Shown here in pieces: positions 17,079-23,593 of a DNA stretch of 64,000 nucleotides. The first letter of the stretch is position 1; every line of letters begins with the position of its first letter. The notes under the pieces are model-generated. The model did no database searches, was not told the DNA's origin, and saw only the letters and a program-made list of their open reading frames with translations. The translations under genes were made by a program, and so were the position numbers. This DNA is from G963668185 sp963668185 (GTDB taxonomy: Bacteria; Chloroflexota; Dehalococcoidia; Lucifugimonadales; G963668185). The stretch lies in NCBI GenBank assembly GCA_963668185.1, contig OY764162.1:2542001-2606000 (forward strand), read 5' to 3'.

Positions 17079-17834
17079 ATGCCTTCGAAGCCACGGGAGG
17101 GGAGACTGGACATACTGGTTAAAGGCGCCGAAAGGATCGGGATCCGGCTCAGCGCCCGGCAGATCGAGCAGTTTCACATCTATCACCGGGAGTTGAAGGC
17201 CTGGAATGACCGGACGAACCTGACCTCCGTGACCGCGTTGGAGGCTGTCCAGGTCCGGCATTTTCTTGACTCGCTGACGGTGTGCCTTGCCGTTCCGTCC
17301 ACGCTTGCCTGCGCGCCGAAGATATTGGACGCAGGCGCCGGGGCCGGCTTTCCGGGCGTGCCGCTCAAGATCGCCTTCCCTTCGATCCGGCTCACGCTTG
17401 TGGACTCGGCTTTGAAGAAGACGGCCTTCCTGCGCCGGCTTGTAGAGGCGCTGGAACTCCAAGACTCGGACGTGGTGACCGCGAGACTCGAGGACGCCGG
17501 CCGGGACGCGGGTCTGCGGGAGGCGTTCGACTTGGTTGTGGCAAGGGCCGTGGCGAAGATGTGCGTGCTGGCGGAGTTGACGCTGCCGTTGTGCGCGGTC
17601 GGCGGCGCGGTAGTGTGCCAGAAGGGGGCGAGCATCGAGGACGAGTTGGCGAGTTCGCGGGCGGCGATCGATGCCCTCGGCGGGGAAGTCGCGGACGTGA
17701 CTCAGGTGGACCTGCCCGAACTTGGACAGCGCCGGTCGCTGGTCGTGCTGCGGAAGGCGCGGCCAACTCCTGAGCGGTATCCGAGGCGGCCCGGCATACC
17801 GGCCAAGAGGCCGATAGCCCAGCCGAACGGGTAG
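17079..17834 (+). CDS. rsmG: 16S rRNA (guanine-527-N7)-methyltransferase
   Basis: 251 residues, slightly longer than usual (about 210-240) because of a basic C-terminal tail. The SAM-binding motif is ILDAGAGAGFPGVPLKIA (near 85-102), followed by RLTLVDSALKKTAFL and FDLVVARAVA. The N-terminus contains NLTSVT and RHFLDSL, typical of GidB/RsmG. It methylates G527 in helix 18 of 16S rRNA, and its loss gives low-level streptomycin resistance in studied bacteria. A TACAAT at 17054-17059 may be its -10. It is divergent from the small basic gene and followed 4 bases later by the membrane protein. Confidence 0.93.
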   Translation: MPSKPREGRLDILVKGAERIGIRLSARQIEQFHIYHRELKAWNDRTNLTSVTALEAVQVRHFLDSLTVCLAVPSTLACAPKILDAGAGAGFPGVPLKIAFPSIRLTLVDSALKKTAFLRRLVEALELQDSDVVTARLEDAGRDAGLREAFDLVVARAVAKMCVLAELTLPLCAVGGAVVCQKGASIEDELASSRAAIDALGGEVADVTQVDLPELGQRRSLVVLRKARPTPERYPRRPGIPAKRPIAQPNG

Positions 17835-17838
17835 AGGC

Positions 17839-18885
17839 ATGAGACCTGACGGGGACAGGACACTGGAGCGGGGCCGCACACTCAGGCGGCGCATACTGTC
17901 CGCTCCATCGCTCATCGGCCTGCTGGTCGCCATCGCGTTGGTCTGGTTCCTGGCCACCAGGTTCAACGTGGACTGGGGGGACACCTGGGACAACGTCCGC
18001 GCCATGAACCCGTGGCTCTACGCGGCCGGGCTCGCCCTGTACTACGTCAGCTTCGCGTTCCGCGCGGTGCGCTGGCGGATACTGGCGCGCAACGCGGGAG
18101 AGCACGCCGCGCCGGGGGCCCGGCTTCCGCCGGCGTTCCAGTGCGCGCGGCTGCTGGTGATCGGGTGGTTCATCAACGCGATCGCGTTCCTGCGGCTGGG
18201 CGACGCCTTCAGGGCCTACGCGTTCTCGGAGGACTCGGGCGGCGGCATATCGTGGTCGCTGGGCACGGTCCTCGCGGAGCGCGTGTTCGACATGGCGGCG
18301 GTGTTCGTCCTGCTGATGGCGGCGGCGTTCACGTTCACCGCCACGACGGAGTCGGACGCGTCGACCTTCATACTCCTGGCGGCTACGTTGCTGCTGGCGG
18401 GACTCGCGGCGCTTGTGATCGCGATGCGGCTGTTCGGAGGCCATTTCGCGAGGCTGCTCCCGCCGCGCCTCCAGCAAATGTACCGCAACTTCCAGCACGG
18501 GACGCTCGGGAGCTTCAAGCGTGCGCCGACGGTCTTCGCGCTTGGCGTCGCGGGCTGGGCGCTGGAGGTGGCGCGGCTGTACTTCGTGGTGATCGCGCTG
18601 GGGCTGGAGATGGAGGCGCCGCTGCTCATCATAGCGTCGCTGGGGAGCGCGATACTCAGCACCGCGCCGATCCCGGGGGGCGTGGGGGTGGTGGAGCCGG
18701 GCCTTACGGGGCTGCTGATCCTGGGCCTGGACCAAAGCGACGCGGTCTCGGTGGCGCTGCTCGACCGTTCGATCACGTATCTCAGCGTGATCGCGTTCGG
18801 CGGGATCGCGTTCGCGTGGCGACACTTCGAGCGGCGGGAGACCGCCGGCTGGGAGCCGGCGCGAGGCGGAGGCGAGGCGGGCTGA
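17839..18885 (+). CDS. Lysylphosphatidylglycerol synthase TM-region family protein (UPF0104-like)
   Basis: 348 residues with about seven to eight membrane helices and no cytosolic aminoacyl-transferase domain. The family (LPG_synthase_TM) contains flippase-like and glycolipid-related proteins. Signs are the conserved early loop WGDTWDNVRAMNPWL, the YVSFAFRAVRWR helix end, RLGDAFRAYAF and the late PIPGGVGVVEPGL-type loop (APIPGGVGVVEPG near residue 278). It starts 4 bases after rsmG and is probably in the same operon. The transported lipid is unknown. Confidence 0.85.
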   Translation: MRPDGDRTLERGRTLRRRILSAPSLIGLLVAIALVWFLATRFNVDWGDTWDNVRAMNPWLYAAGLALYYVSFAFRAVRWRILARNAGEHAAPGARLPPAFQCARLLVIGWFINAIAFLRLGDAFRAYAFSEDSGGGISWSLGTVLAERVFDMAAVFVLLMAAAFTFTATTESDASTFILLAATLLLAGLAALVIAMRLFGGHFARLLPPRLQQMYRNFQHGTLGSFKRAPTVFALGVAGWALEVARLYFVVIALGLEMEAPLLIIASLGSAILSTAPIPGGVGVVEPGLTGLLILGLDQSDAVSVALLDRSITYLSVIAFGGIAFAWRHFERRETAGWEPARGGGEAG

Positions 18886-19229
18886 ACCGCGACAGGGGGG
18901 CTGGCAGTCGGGGATGCCCCCGCCCCGCTGGATTCCGGCTGGCCCCGGTTCACGCTGGCGCGTGAATGCCGGAATGACGGCGGGGGATGGATTCCGGCCT
19001 GCGGAGACCTTTGCGTAACCCGTCATTCCGGCGAAGGCCGGAATCCAGGGGTGGCTTGGGCGGGGCCTCCGGCCTCTTCCCCAGTCTGCGGAGCCTGCCC
19101 CGAGTCCCCCGAGGGGGAAGGCATGTCCTGAGTCCCTCGAAGGATCAAGATGGGGTAGAGCGCCGTTGTTCAAGCACCGTCACAGAGTTACGCAAAGGTC
19201 TCCGAAGGCGGGAATCCATCCCCCCTCCC
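18886..19229. repeat. Intergenic cluster of dispersed palindromic repeats
   Basis: About 340 bases with no gene. It holds several repeat types seen elsewhere in the window. One is a palindrome ATTCCGGC-GAAG-GCCGGAAT (19024-19045), with a diverged, longer relative at 18930-18977. Another is the string ACGCAAAGGTCTCC (about 19193-19206), which recurs near 23405 and, inverted, near 19003. A third is half of the CCTTCCCCAGTCTGC element at 19073-19090, interrupted by a second repeat (see the separate entry). The density suggests a landing zone for small mobile repeats. Confidence 0.75.
19073..19155. repeat. Nested repeat: palindromic element interrupted by another element
   Basis: CCTCTTCCCCAGTCTGC begins as in the dispersed 37-base element, but instead of continuing with its second arm it runs into AGCCTGCCCCGAGTCCCCC and TGTCCTGAGTCCCTCGAAGG, then resumes with AAGATGGGGT, the normal end of the element. 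The inserted part is the reverse complement of sequence inside the lutA-like gene at 36022-36048. This looks like one repeat family inserted in another. Confidence 0.55.
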
Positions 19230-19258
19230 TTGACACACTAGTACGCACCTGCTATCAT
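19230..19258 (+). promoter_or_regulatory. Strong promoter, probably leaderless
   Basis: TTGACA (19230-19235), exactly 17 bases, TATCAT (19253-19258). The expected start of transcription is 19265-19266, which coincides with the ATG of the next gene. There is no Shine-Dalgarno, so the message would be leaderless. Confidence 0.75.
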
Positions 19259-19265
19259 AGAACCT

Positions 19266-20342
19266 ATGAATACCGAAGCGCACACCATATCACCCATACA
19301 ACGCATCGTCCGAGAAGAAACCGACGACGGCAGACTCATCGTCCGTTTCCTCGTCGCAGCCATGCAGGACCGGATTCGCGGCGCCAAGCCCTACCACAGG
19401 CTAGACGCCGCGCGCCAACTCATCAAACTCGGCTTCGACGAAGCCAAAGAGTTCGCCTCCCCCAAACCCCTTCCCCAGTCTGCTGGGGAAGGCAGGGATG
19501 GGGTTCTGCCCGCCGAGGCGTCCCAGGCAGACACCCTCGACACCACCGGCCTCAACCCCGACCTCGCACGCTTCATACGAGCAGAGACCGACGGAGGCCG
19601 ACAAGCCATACGCTTCCTCATAGACGTCATGCTAGGCTTCATGCCCGGCTTCGGGCCGCACCACCGCATAGACGCCGCCAAAGAACTCCTACGCCGAGGC
19701 TTCGACGACGCCCCCGGTCCCCTCCACCACGACACCTACGCCGGCCACGAGTCCCTGGAGGGAGAAGACAGGGATGAGGATCCCCTTCCCCAGTCTGCTG
19801 GGGAAGACCGGGATGGGGTTCCCCCTTCCGCAGACGCCAACGGCGCCTCCCTCTCACCCCTTCCCCAGTCCGCTGGGGAAGGCCGGGATGGGGCTCCGGA
19901 CATCCTCGCCGGCTACGAACCCCCGTACTCCAACACATACGGACACAGCGGAGACACCGGCTTCGACAATCGAGCCGTCTCCAAAGCGACAGACGCCCTG
20001 CTGGACGCCGTCGGCAAGCGCCCGACGCCCCCGGACCCCAGAGTCGTTTACCCCAGCAAACGCGGCAGCATCATCATACACAACGGAGAGGAGCACTACT
20101 TCAGCGAACACGCCCGGCCGGCCGTCGAAAGGTCCATAGCGGCCGGCGAAATCATAGACGCGGTCAGGCGCATCCGCGACTCATGCCGCGGCCCCATCCG
20201 CCTCGCATGTCGCCACGGCGCCGCCTCCTGCGACTGCGAATCCGACCCCGACCCGTCTGACCCCTTCCCCAGTCTGCTGGGGAAGGCCGGGATGGGGTCG
20301 GCCGGCGCGTCTCACACCGAACCCGAACCCCCCGAACCATGA
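19266..20342 (+). CDS. Hypothetical protein with internal duplication and in-frame repeat elements
   Basis: 358 residues. Two related modules of about 50 residues are visible: the first at residues 12-60 (EETDDGRLIVRFLVAAM then HRLDAARQLIKLGFDEA) and the second at about 104-150 (AETDGGRQAIRFLIDVM then HRIDAAKELLRRGFDDA). They look helical and could be repeat or adaptor units. Between and after them, four copies of a 37-base palindromic element are inserted without breaking the frame; three are read as PLPQSAGEGRDG (one with Asp for Gly) and the fourth in another frame as PFPSLLGKAGMG. A conserved-looking C-terminal part holds IIIHNGEEHYFSEHARPAVE. Function unknown. Transcript probably leaderless. 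Confidence 0.75.
   Translation: MNTEAHTISPIQRIVREETDDGRLIVRFLVAAMQDRIRGAKPYHRLDAARQLIKLGFDEAKEFASPKPLPQSAGEGRDGVLPAEASQADTLDTTGLNPDLARFIRAETDGGRQAIRFLIDVMLGFMPGFGPHHRIDAAKELLRRGFDDAPGPLHHDTYAGHESLEGEDRDEDPLPQSAGEDRDGVPPSADANGASLSPLPQSAGEGRDGAPDILAGYEPPYSNTYGHSGDTGFDNRAVSKATDALLDAVGKRPTPPDPRVVYPSKRGSIIIHNGEEHYFSEHARPAVERSIAAGEIIDAVRRIRDSCRGPIRLACRHGAASCDCESDPDPSDPFPSLLGKAGMGSAGASHTEPEPPEP
19467..19503 (+). repeat. 37-base palindromic element, copy 1 (in coding sequence)
   Basis: CCCCTTCCCCAGTCTGCTGG followed by GGAAGGCAGGGATGGGG. The core arms CTTCCCCAG and CTGGGGAAG flank TCTG-like loop bases. It is read as PLPQSAGEGRDG within the gene starting at 19266. Confidence 0.9.
19782..19818 (+). repeat. 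37-base palindromic element, copy 2 (in coding sequence)
   Basis: Same element as at 19467, differing in the right arm (AAGACCGGGATGGGG). It is read in the same frame as copy 1, giving PLPQSAGEDRDG. Confidence 0.9.
19857..19893 (+). repeat. 37-base palindromic element, copy 3 (in coding sequence)
   Basis: Same element with one change in the loop (CAGTCCGCTG). Read in the same frame as copies 1 and 2. Only 38 bases separate it from copy 2. Confidence 0.9.
20261..20297 (+). repeat. 37-base palindromic element, copy 4 (in coding sequence, other frame)
   Basis: Same element as copies 1-3 but inserted in a different reading phase, so that it encodes PFPSLLGKAGMG near the C-terminus of the host protein. 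This shows that at least two forward frames of the element are free of stops. Confidence 0.9.
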
Positions 20343-20356
20343 GCCAGCGCCGTTAT

Positions 20357-20398
20357 CACTGTCATTCCGATCGAGCGGAGCGAGAGAGGAATCCAGGA
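20357..20398. repeat. Dispersed repeat of the GTCATTCCGA...GGAATCC type
   Basis: GTCATTCCGATCGAGCGGAG followed by CGAGAGAGGAATCC, an imperfect palindrome. A relative, in the other orientation, occurs at about 39258-39281 (GATTCCTCGCTGCGCTCGG then AATGAC). Confidence 0.6.
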
Positions 20399-20458
20399 GG
20401 CCCCGCGAGTGAGCGGCCCCCGCCCCCGGCGAGACGCGCGTTTGGCCGGGGCGCGGCG

Positions 20459-20486
20459 TTGGTGGAGTGCGGGATCGTGCTAGAAT
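20459..20486 (+). promoter_or_regulatory. Promoter of the DUF104 antitoxin-like gene
   Basis: TTGGTG (20459-20464), 16 bases, TAGAAT (20481-20486). Transcription from about 20493 would give a 30-base leader containing AGGAG before the ATG at 20524. Confidence 0.45.
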
Positions 20487-20523
20487 AGCACAAAGGTATG
20501 ATTGCCCGTCAGGAGCAACGATT

Positions 20524-20691
20524 ATGGTGGCCCAAACCGTAAATGCCAGATTCACCAACGGGGTGCTCACGCCGCTGGAGCCTCTGAACCTTCCCGAAGG
20601 CGTCCTCGTGGAGCTGAATATCCAGACGCTCGATGCCCTCGGGCCAGATGCGCCGACGGACAGCCACGAAATCTACCGCAACTTCCCGTAA
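20524..20691 (+). CDS. DUF104-family antitoxin-like protein
   Basis: 55 residues. The N-terminal half (VNARFTNGVLTPLEPLNLPE followed by GVLVELNI) is the hallmark of DUF104 proteins, short AbrB-like antitoxins usually paired with a PIN toxin. Start ATG is chosen because AGGAG lies 8-9 bases upstream. No toxin gene follows: downstream is a 247-base stretch with direct repeats. It is therefore an orphan antitoxin, or one acting on a toxin encoded elsewhere. Confidence 0.75.
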   Translation: MVAQTVNARFTNGVLTPLEPLNLPEGVLVELNIQTLDALGPDAPTDSHEIYRNFP

Positions 20692-20807
20692 CGGTCCGAG
20701 GGCGGGCTCTTCGACGGGGCTCAGGGCGCCGCCAAACCCCCTTCCAACGTCCGCCCGATCATGGCACAATGCGATATTATCGTAATGGAGCGTCGCGCAC
20801 GCTCTTG

Positions 20808-20912
20808 CATTGCCCGCTAGAAGGCCGCATCGAATAAATGACACCACACCGTAACGCAACGCCGCGCGCGCCCTTCCATTGCCCGCGAGAGGGCCGCATC
20901 GAACGTATGACG
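20808..20912 (+). repeat. Two-copy direct repeat
   Basis: CATTGCCCGCTAGAAGGCCG then CATCGAATAAATGAC (from 20808) recurs as CATTGCCCGCGAGAGGGCCG then CATCGAACGTATGAC (from 20877), 69 bases apart. The flanking GCGCACGCTCTT / GCGCGCCCTTC are also related, so the true unit is probably about 69 bases duplicated in tandem. It sits in the leader region of the secreted GLUG protein. Confidence 0.7.
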
Positions 20913-20938
20913 CCCACCACCCGCAAGGAGTCAACGCA

Positions 20939-23113
20939 GTGAACCGACACCTACGCCCGCTGCTAGCCACGCTCGCAATCGCGCTGGCCGCCGGCCTGAC
21001 CGCCCTGCTCGGCGGCGCGGCGTCCGCCCAGTCCGCCAACATCGACTATGACCTGGACAACGACAACCTCATCGAGATAACGACGCTGGAGCAGCTGGCC
21101 GCCATCAACTACGACCTGGACGGCGACGGCGCGGTTGACGACACCGATAACACCACGGCCTACGCCGCCGCCTTCCCCAACCATCTCGTCGGCATGGGCT
21201 GCGCCGACGACTGCACCGGCTACGAGCTGGCCGGGAGCCTCGACTTGAAAGACGACGCCAGCTACGCCGACGCGGCTGCGAACAAGACCGACTGGACTAC
21301 CGGCGCCGGGTGGGATCCCATCGGCGCCTTTGCAGCGCCCTTCACGGGAACCTTCGACGGCAACGGCCACACCATATCCAACCTGTACGTCAACATGACC
21401 GCAGCGGCGACGAGGCACGCCGGGTTGTTCGGCAGCATCGGCGGCGTGGTGAAGAACGTGGGCGTGACCGGCGAGGTCACGGCTAGCCTGATTGTACCTA
21501 ACGTTTTGGCCCCAGCCGTCGCGGGCGGGCTGGCCGGGCATAGCAGTGGCAAGATAACCGGCAGTTGGGCTGACGTCAGAGTGGAAGCGAAGACATCCGG
21601 CCCTGATGGAGCCACCATTTCCGCCTACGCCGGCGGGCTGGTTGGCGGCACCGACGACAGCAGCGTCATCCTGCGCAGCCACGCCCTGGGCGACGTGACA
21701 GCCGACGCCGGCGGCGGCGACGTCTCTTACGCCGGCGGGCTGGTGGGCGTGAACAATGGGCGCATCGGCGCGTCCTTCGCGACCGGCGCCGTCCTGGCCG
21801 ACTCCAACTCCGGCGCCGGGAACGCCCTGGGCGGGAACGCCTACGCCGGCGGGCTGGTGGGGGATAATATCATCGGCACGGTGTCAGCCAGCTACGCCAC
21901 AGGCAGTGCCGAGGCCAGGAGCGGCAGCAGCAGCGCCACGCAGGCCGCCGGCGGGCTCGCCGGCAGGAACAGCGATACGATCGAGGCCAGCTACTCGCGG
22001 GGGACAGCCGCCGCCAGGGGCCAGGGTGGAACCGGCCAGACCAGCGTGGGCGGCCTAGTCGGGAGCGGCACGGCGACCGCCAGCTACTGGGACACGCAGA
22101 CCTCGGGCATCGCCGACGACACCGACCCGGCGGGCAAGACGACTGCGGAGTTGCAGACGCCCACGGACTACACAGGCATATACACCAACTGGAACGTGGA
22201 CTACGACAACGAGGACGGCAACAACAGCCATGACACCGGAAAGGACGACCCGTGGCTCTTCGGCACGGCGAGCGACTACCCGCGCCTCAAGGAGTTGATG
22301 CCTGTGCTAGAGAGCGTGAGCGTGGCCGATTCCGGGACGCTCGGCCCGGGCGGCAAGATAACCGTGACCGTGACCTTCGACTGGCCCGTGAAGGCGAGCG
22401 CCACCTCTACGCTGAACATCGCCGTCGGCGGCCAGGCGCGCGCCGCGACGTACGCGTCCGGCAGCGGCGGCAGGAGCGTCACGTTCGCCTACGCCGTCAA
22501 ACGCGGCGACAACGGCGCGGTGACGGTGCCCGACGGTTCAATCGCGAGCGGCACGATAACCGACCTGTCCGGCGTCAACGGGCCCGTGAGCCTGGCGTTC
22601 ACGAAGGCGAGCGTGCCGGACGGCCTGAACGCGGTGACCGTGCCGTTCGACACGACCAAGCCGTCGGTGCGGTACAAGCCGCCGACGTCGCTCACCGTGG
22701 GCCAGCGCATCCGCACCATCGTCCCGATCACCAGCGACACGGACATAGCGTCGTACGCGCTGAAGGAAGGCTCCGTGCTGCCGCGCACCCTGCGCCTGGA
22801 CACGGAGACGGGCTATATCACCGGCCGCCCGACGAGGGCGATCGGGCGCGCCACGACGGTCACGATCATCGTCTGCGACGCCGAGCCGAACTGCGCGGAG
22901 GTCACGCTCAAGCTCCCGGCGATCATCGACGAGGAGGCGGACGCGCCGCCGCCGGAGCCGCAGCTGCCGGAAGTGCCGCCGCTGGACCTGTCGAGCGTGA
23001 AGGTCGGCGACGCGTCGCCGACGGGCGGGCTGCTGCTGGCACTGGCGTCGGCGGGCGCGGCGCTGCTGGCGGCGGGCGTGGGGGTGGCTGTGCGGCGGAG
23101 GCGGGGCAAGTAA
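20939..23113 (+). CDS. Secreted GLUG-repeat surface protein with C-terminal anchor
   Basis: 724 residues from a GTG preceded by AAGGAG. A signal peptide ends near SAQSA (residues 25-36). Residues about 60-400 hold GLUG-type repeats of the form AGGLVG-x-N-x-G-x-I-x-x-S-x-A-x-G, as found in adhesins and IgA-protease-like surface proteins. Residues about 430-690 contain Ig-like strands, one resembling a putative-Ig domain (LPRTLRLDTETGYITGRPTR). The C-terminus has a Pro/Glu-rich stalk, a hydrophobic helix (LLLALASAGAALLAAGVGVA) and a basic tail RRRRGK, so it is probably anchored in the membrane and exposed outside. Function is likely attachment or surface-layer related. Confidence 0.82.
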   Translation: MNRHLRPLLATLAIALAAGLTALLGGAASAQSANIDYDLDNDNLIEITTLEQLAAINYDLDGDGAVDDTDNTTAYAAAFPNHLVGMGCADDCTGYELAGSLDLKDDASYADAAANKTDWTTGAGWDPIGAFAAPFTGTFDGNGHTISNLYVNMTAAATRHAGLFGSIGGVVKNVGVTGEVTASLIVPNVLAPAVAGGLAGHSSGKITGSWADVRVEAKTSGPDGATISAYAGGLVGGTDDSSVILRSHALGDVTADAGGGDVSYAGGLVGVNNGRIGASFATGAVLADSNSGAGNALGGNAYAGGLVGDNIIGTVSASYATGSAEARSGSSSATQAAGGLAGRNSDTIEASYSRGTAAARGQGGTGQTSVGGLVGSGTATASYWDTQTSGIADDTDPAGKTTAELQTPTDYTGIYTNWNVDYDNEDGNNSHDTGKDDPWLFGTASDYPRLKELMPVLESVSVADSGTLGPGGKITVTVTFDWPVKASATSTLNIAVGGQARAATYASGSGGRSVTFAYAVKRGDNGAVTVPDGSIASGTITDLSGVNGPVSLAFTKASVPDGLNAVTVPFDTTKPSVRYKPPTSLTVGQRIRTIVPITSDTDIASYALKEGSVLPRTLRLDTETGYITGRPTRAIGRATTVTIIVCDAEPNCAEVTLKLPAIIDEEADAPPPEPQLPEVPPLDLSSVKVGDASPTGGLLLALASAGAALLAAGVGVAVRRRRGK

Positions 23114-23593
23114 CCGCACACGAACGACAACCGTAGGGGCAGGTTTCAAACCTGCCCCTACCACGCGCTACCCACGCCGCCGTCATTCCGGCGAAGGCCG
23201 GAATCCATCCGCCCCGGCGGCACGCCGCCGGCGCACGTAACCGGGCACGGACAACCATCGTAGGGGCAGGTTTCAAACCTGCCTCTACACACACGCGGCG
23301 GCGGGGGGGAGCCCCATCTCAGTCTTCCCCAGCAGACTGGGGAAGAGGTCGGAGGCCCCGCCGGCCCCGCCCCCTGGATTCCGGCCTTCGCCGGAATGAC
23401 GGTTATGCAAAGGTCTCCCTGCGCGGGAATGACAGAGGGGCGCGGCGCTCGATCGGAATGACAGAGGGGCGGGGCGCTCGATCGGCTTTAATCAGCCGAT
23501 GGGCTGTGAGAGAATGGCGCGGCTGCGGTTGGGCGCGTCCTGGCCGCGGCCTACGCTCGCTCGAAGCCTTCAACTCATGGAAGAGGTGGATGT
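23114..23593. repeat. 480-base intergenic repeat cluster
   Basis: No gene is visible. It contains two near-identical palindromes (23133-23161 and 23260-23288; arms GTAGGGGCAGGTTT and AAACCTGCCCCTAC), two copies of the ATTCCGGC/GCCGGAAT palindrome (about 23185-23204 and, inverted, 23378-23397), an inverted copy of the 37-base element (23312-23348), and a 29-base unit in tandem (23427-23455 and 23456-23484; GAATGACAGAGGGGCG...CTCGATCG). The last 100 bases before the next ATG are free of repeats and must hold its promoter. Confidence 0.85.
23312..23348 (-). repeat. 37-base palindromic element, copy 5 (intergenic, inverted)
   Basis: On the minus strand CCTCTTCCCCAGTCTGCTGG followed by GGAAGACTGAGATGGGG, the same element as in the coding copies at 19-20 kb. 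Confidence 0.85.

Noticed and set aside
16858..17094. N-terminal extension of ThiD to 346 residues
   Set aside because: The extra residues are Pro/His/Arg-rich, and the small basic gene occupies the DNA in another frame with TTGA coupling to thiD.
17392..19173. 593-codon open frame on the minus strand
   Set aside because: Antisense to rsmG, the LPG-synthase-like gene and a repeat cluster. Composition is Arg/Pro-rich and no domain is visible.
19467..20297. Possible CRISPR array
   Set aside because: The repeats are palindromic, unequally spaced (38 to 368 bases apart), lie in coding sequence, and occur singly elsewhere on both strands. No cas genes are present.
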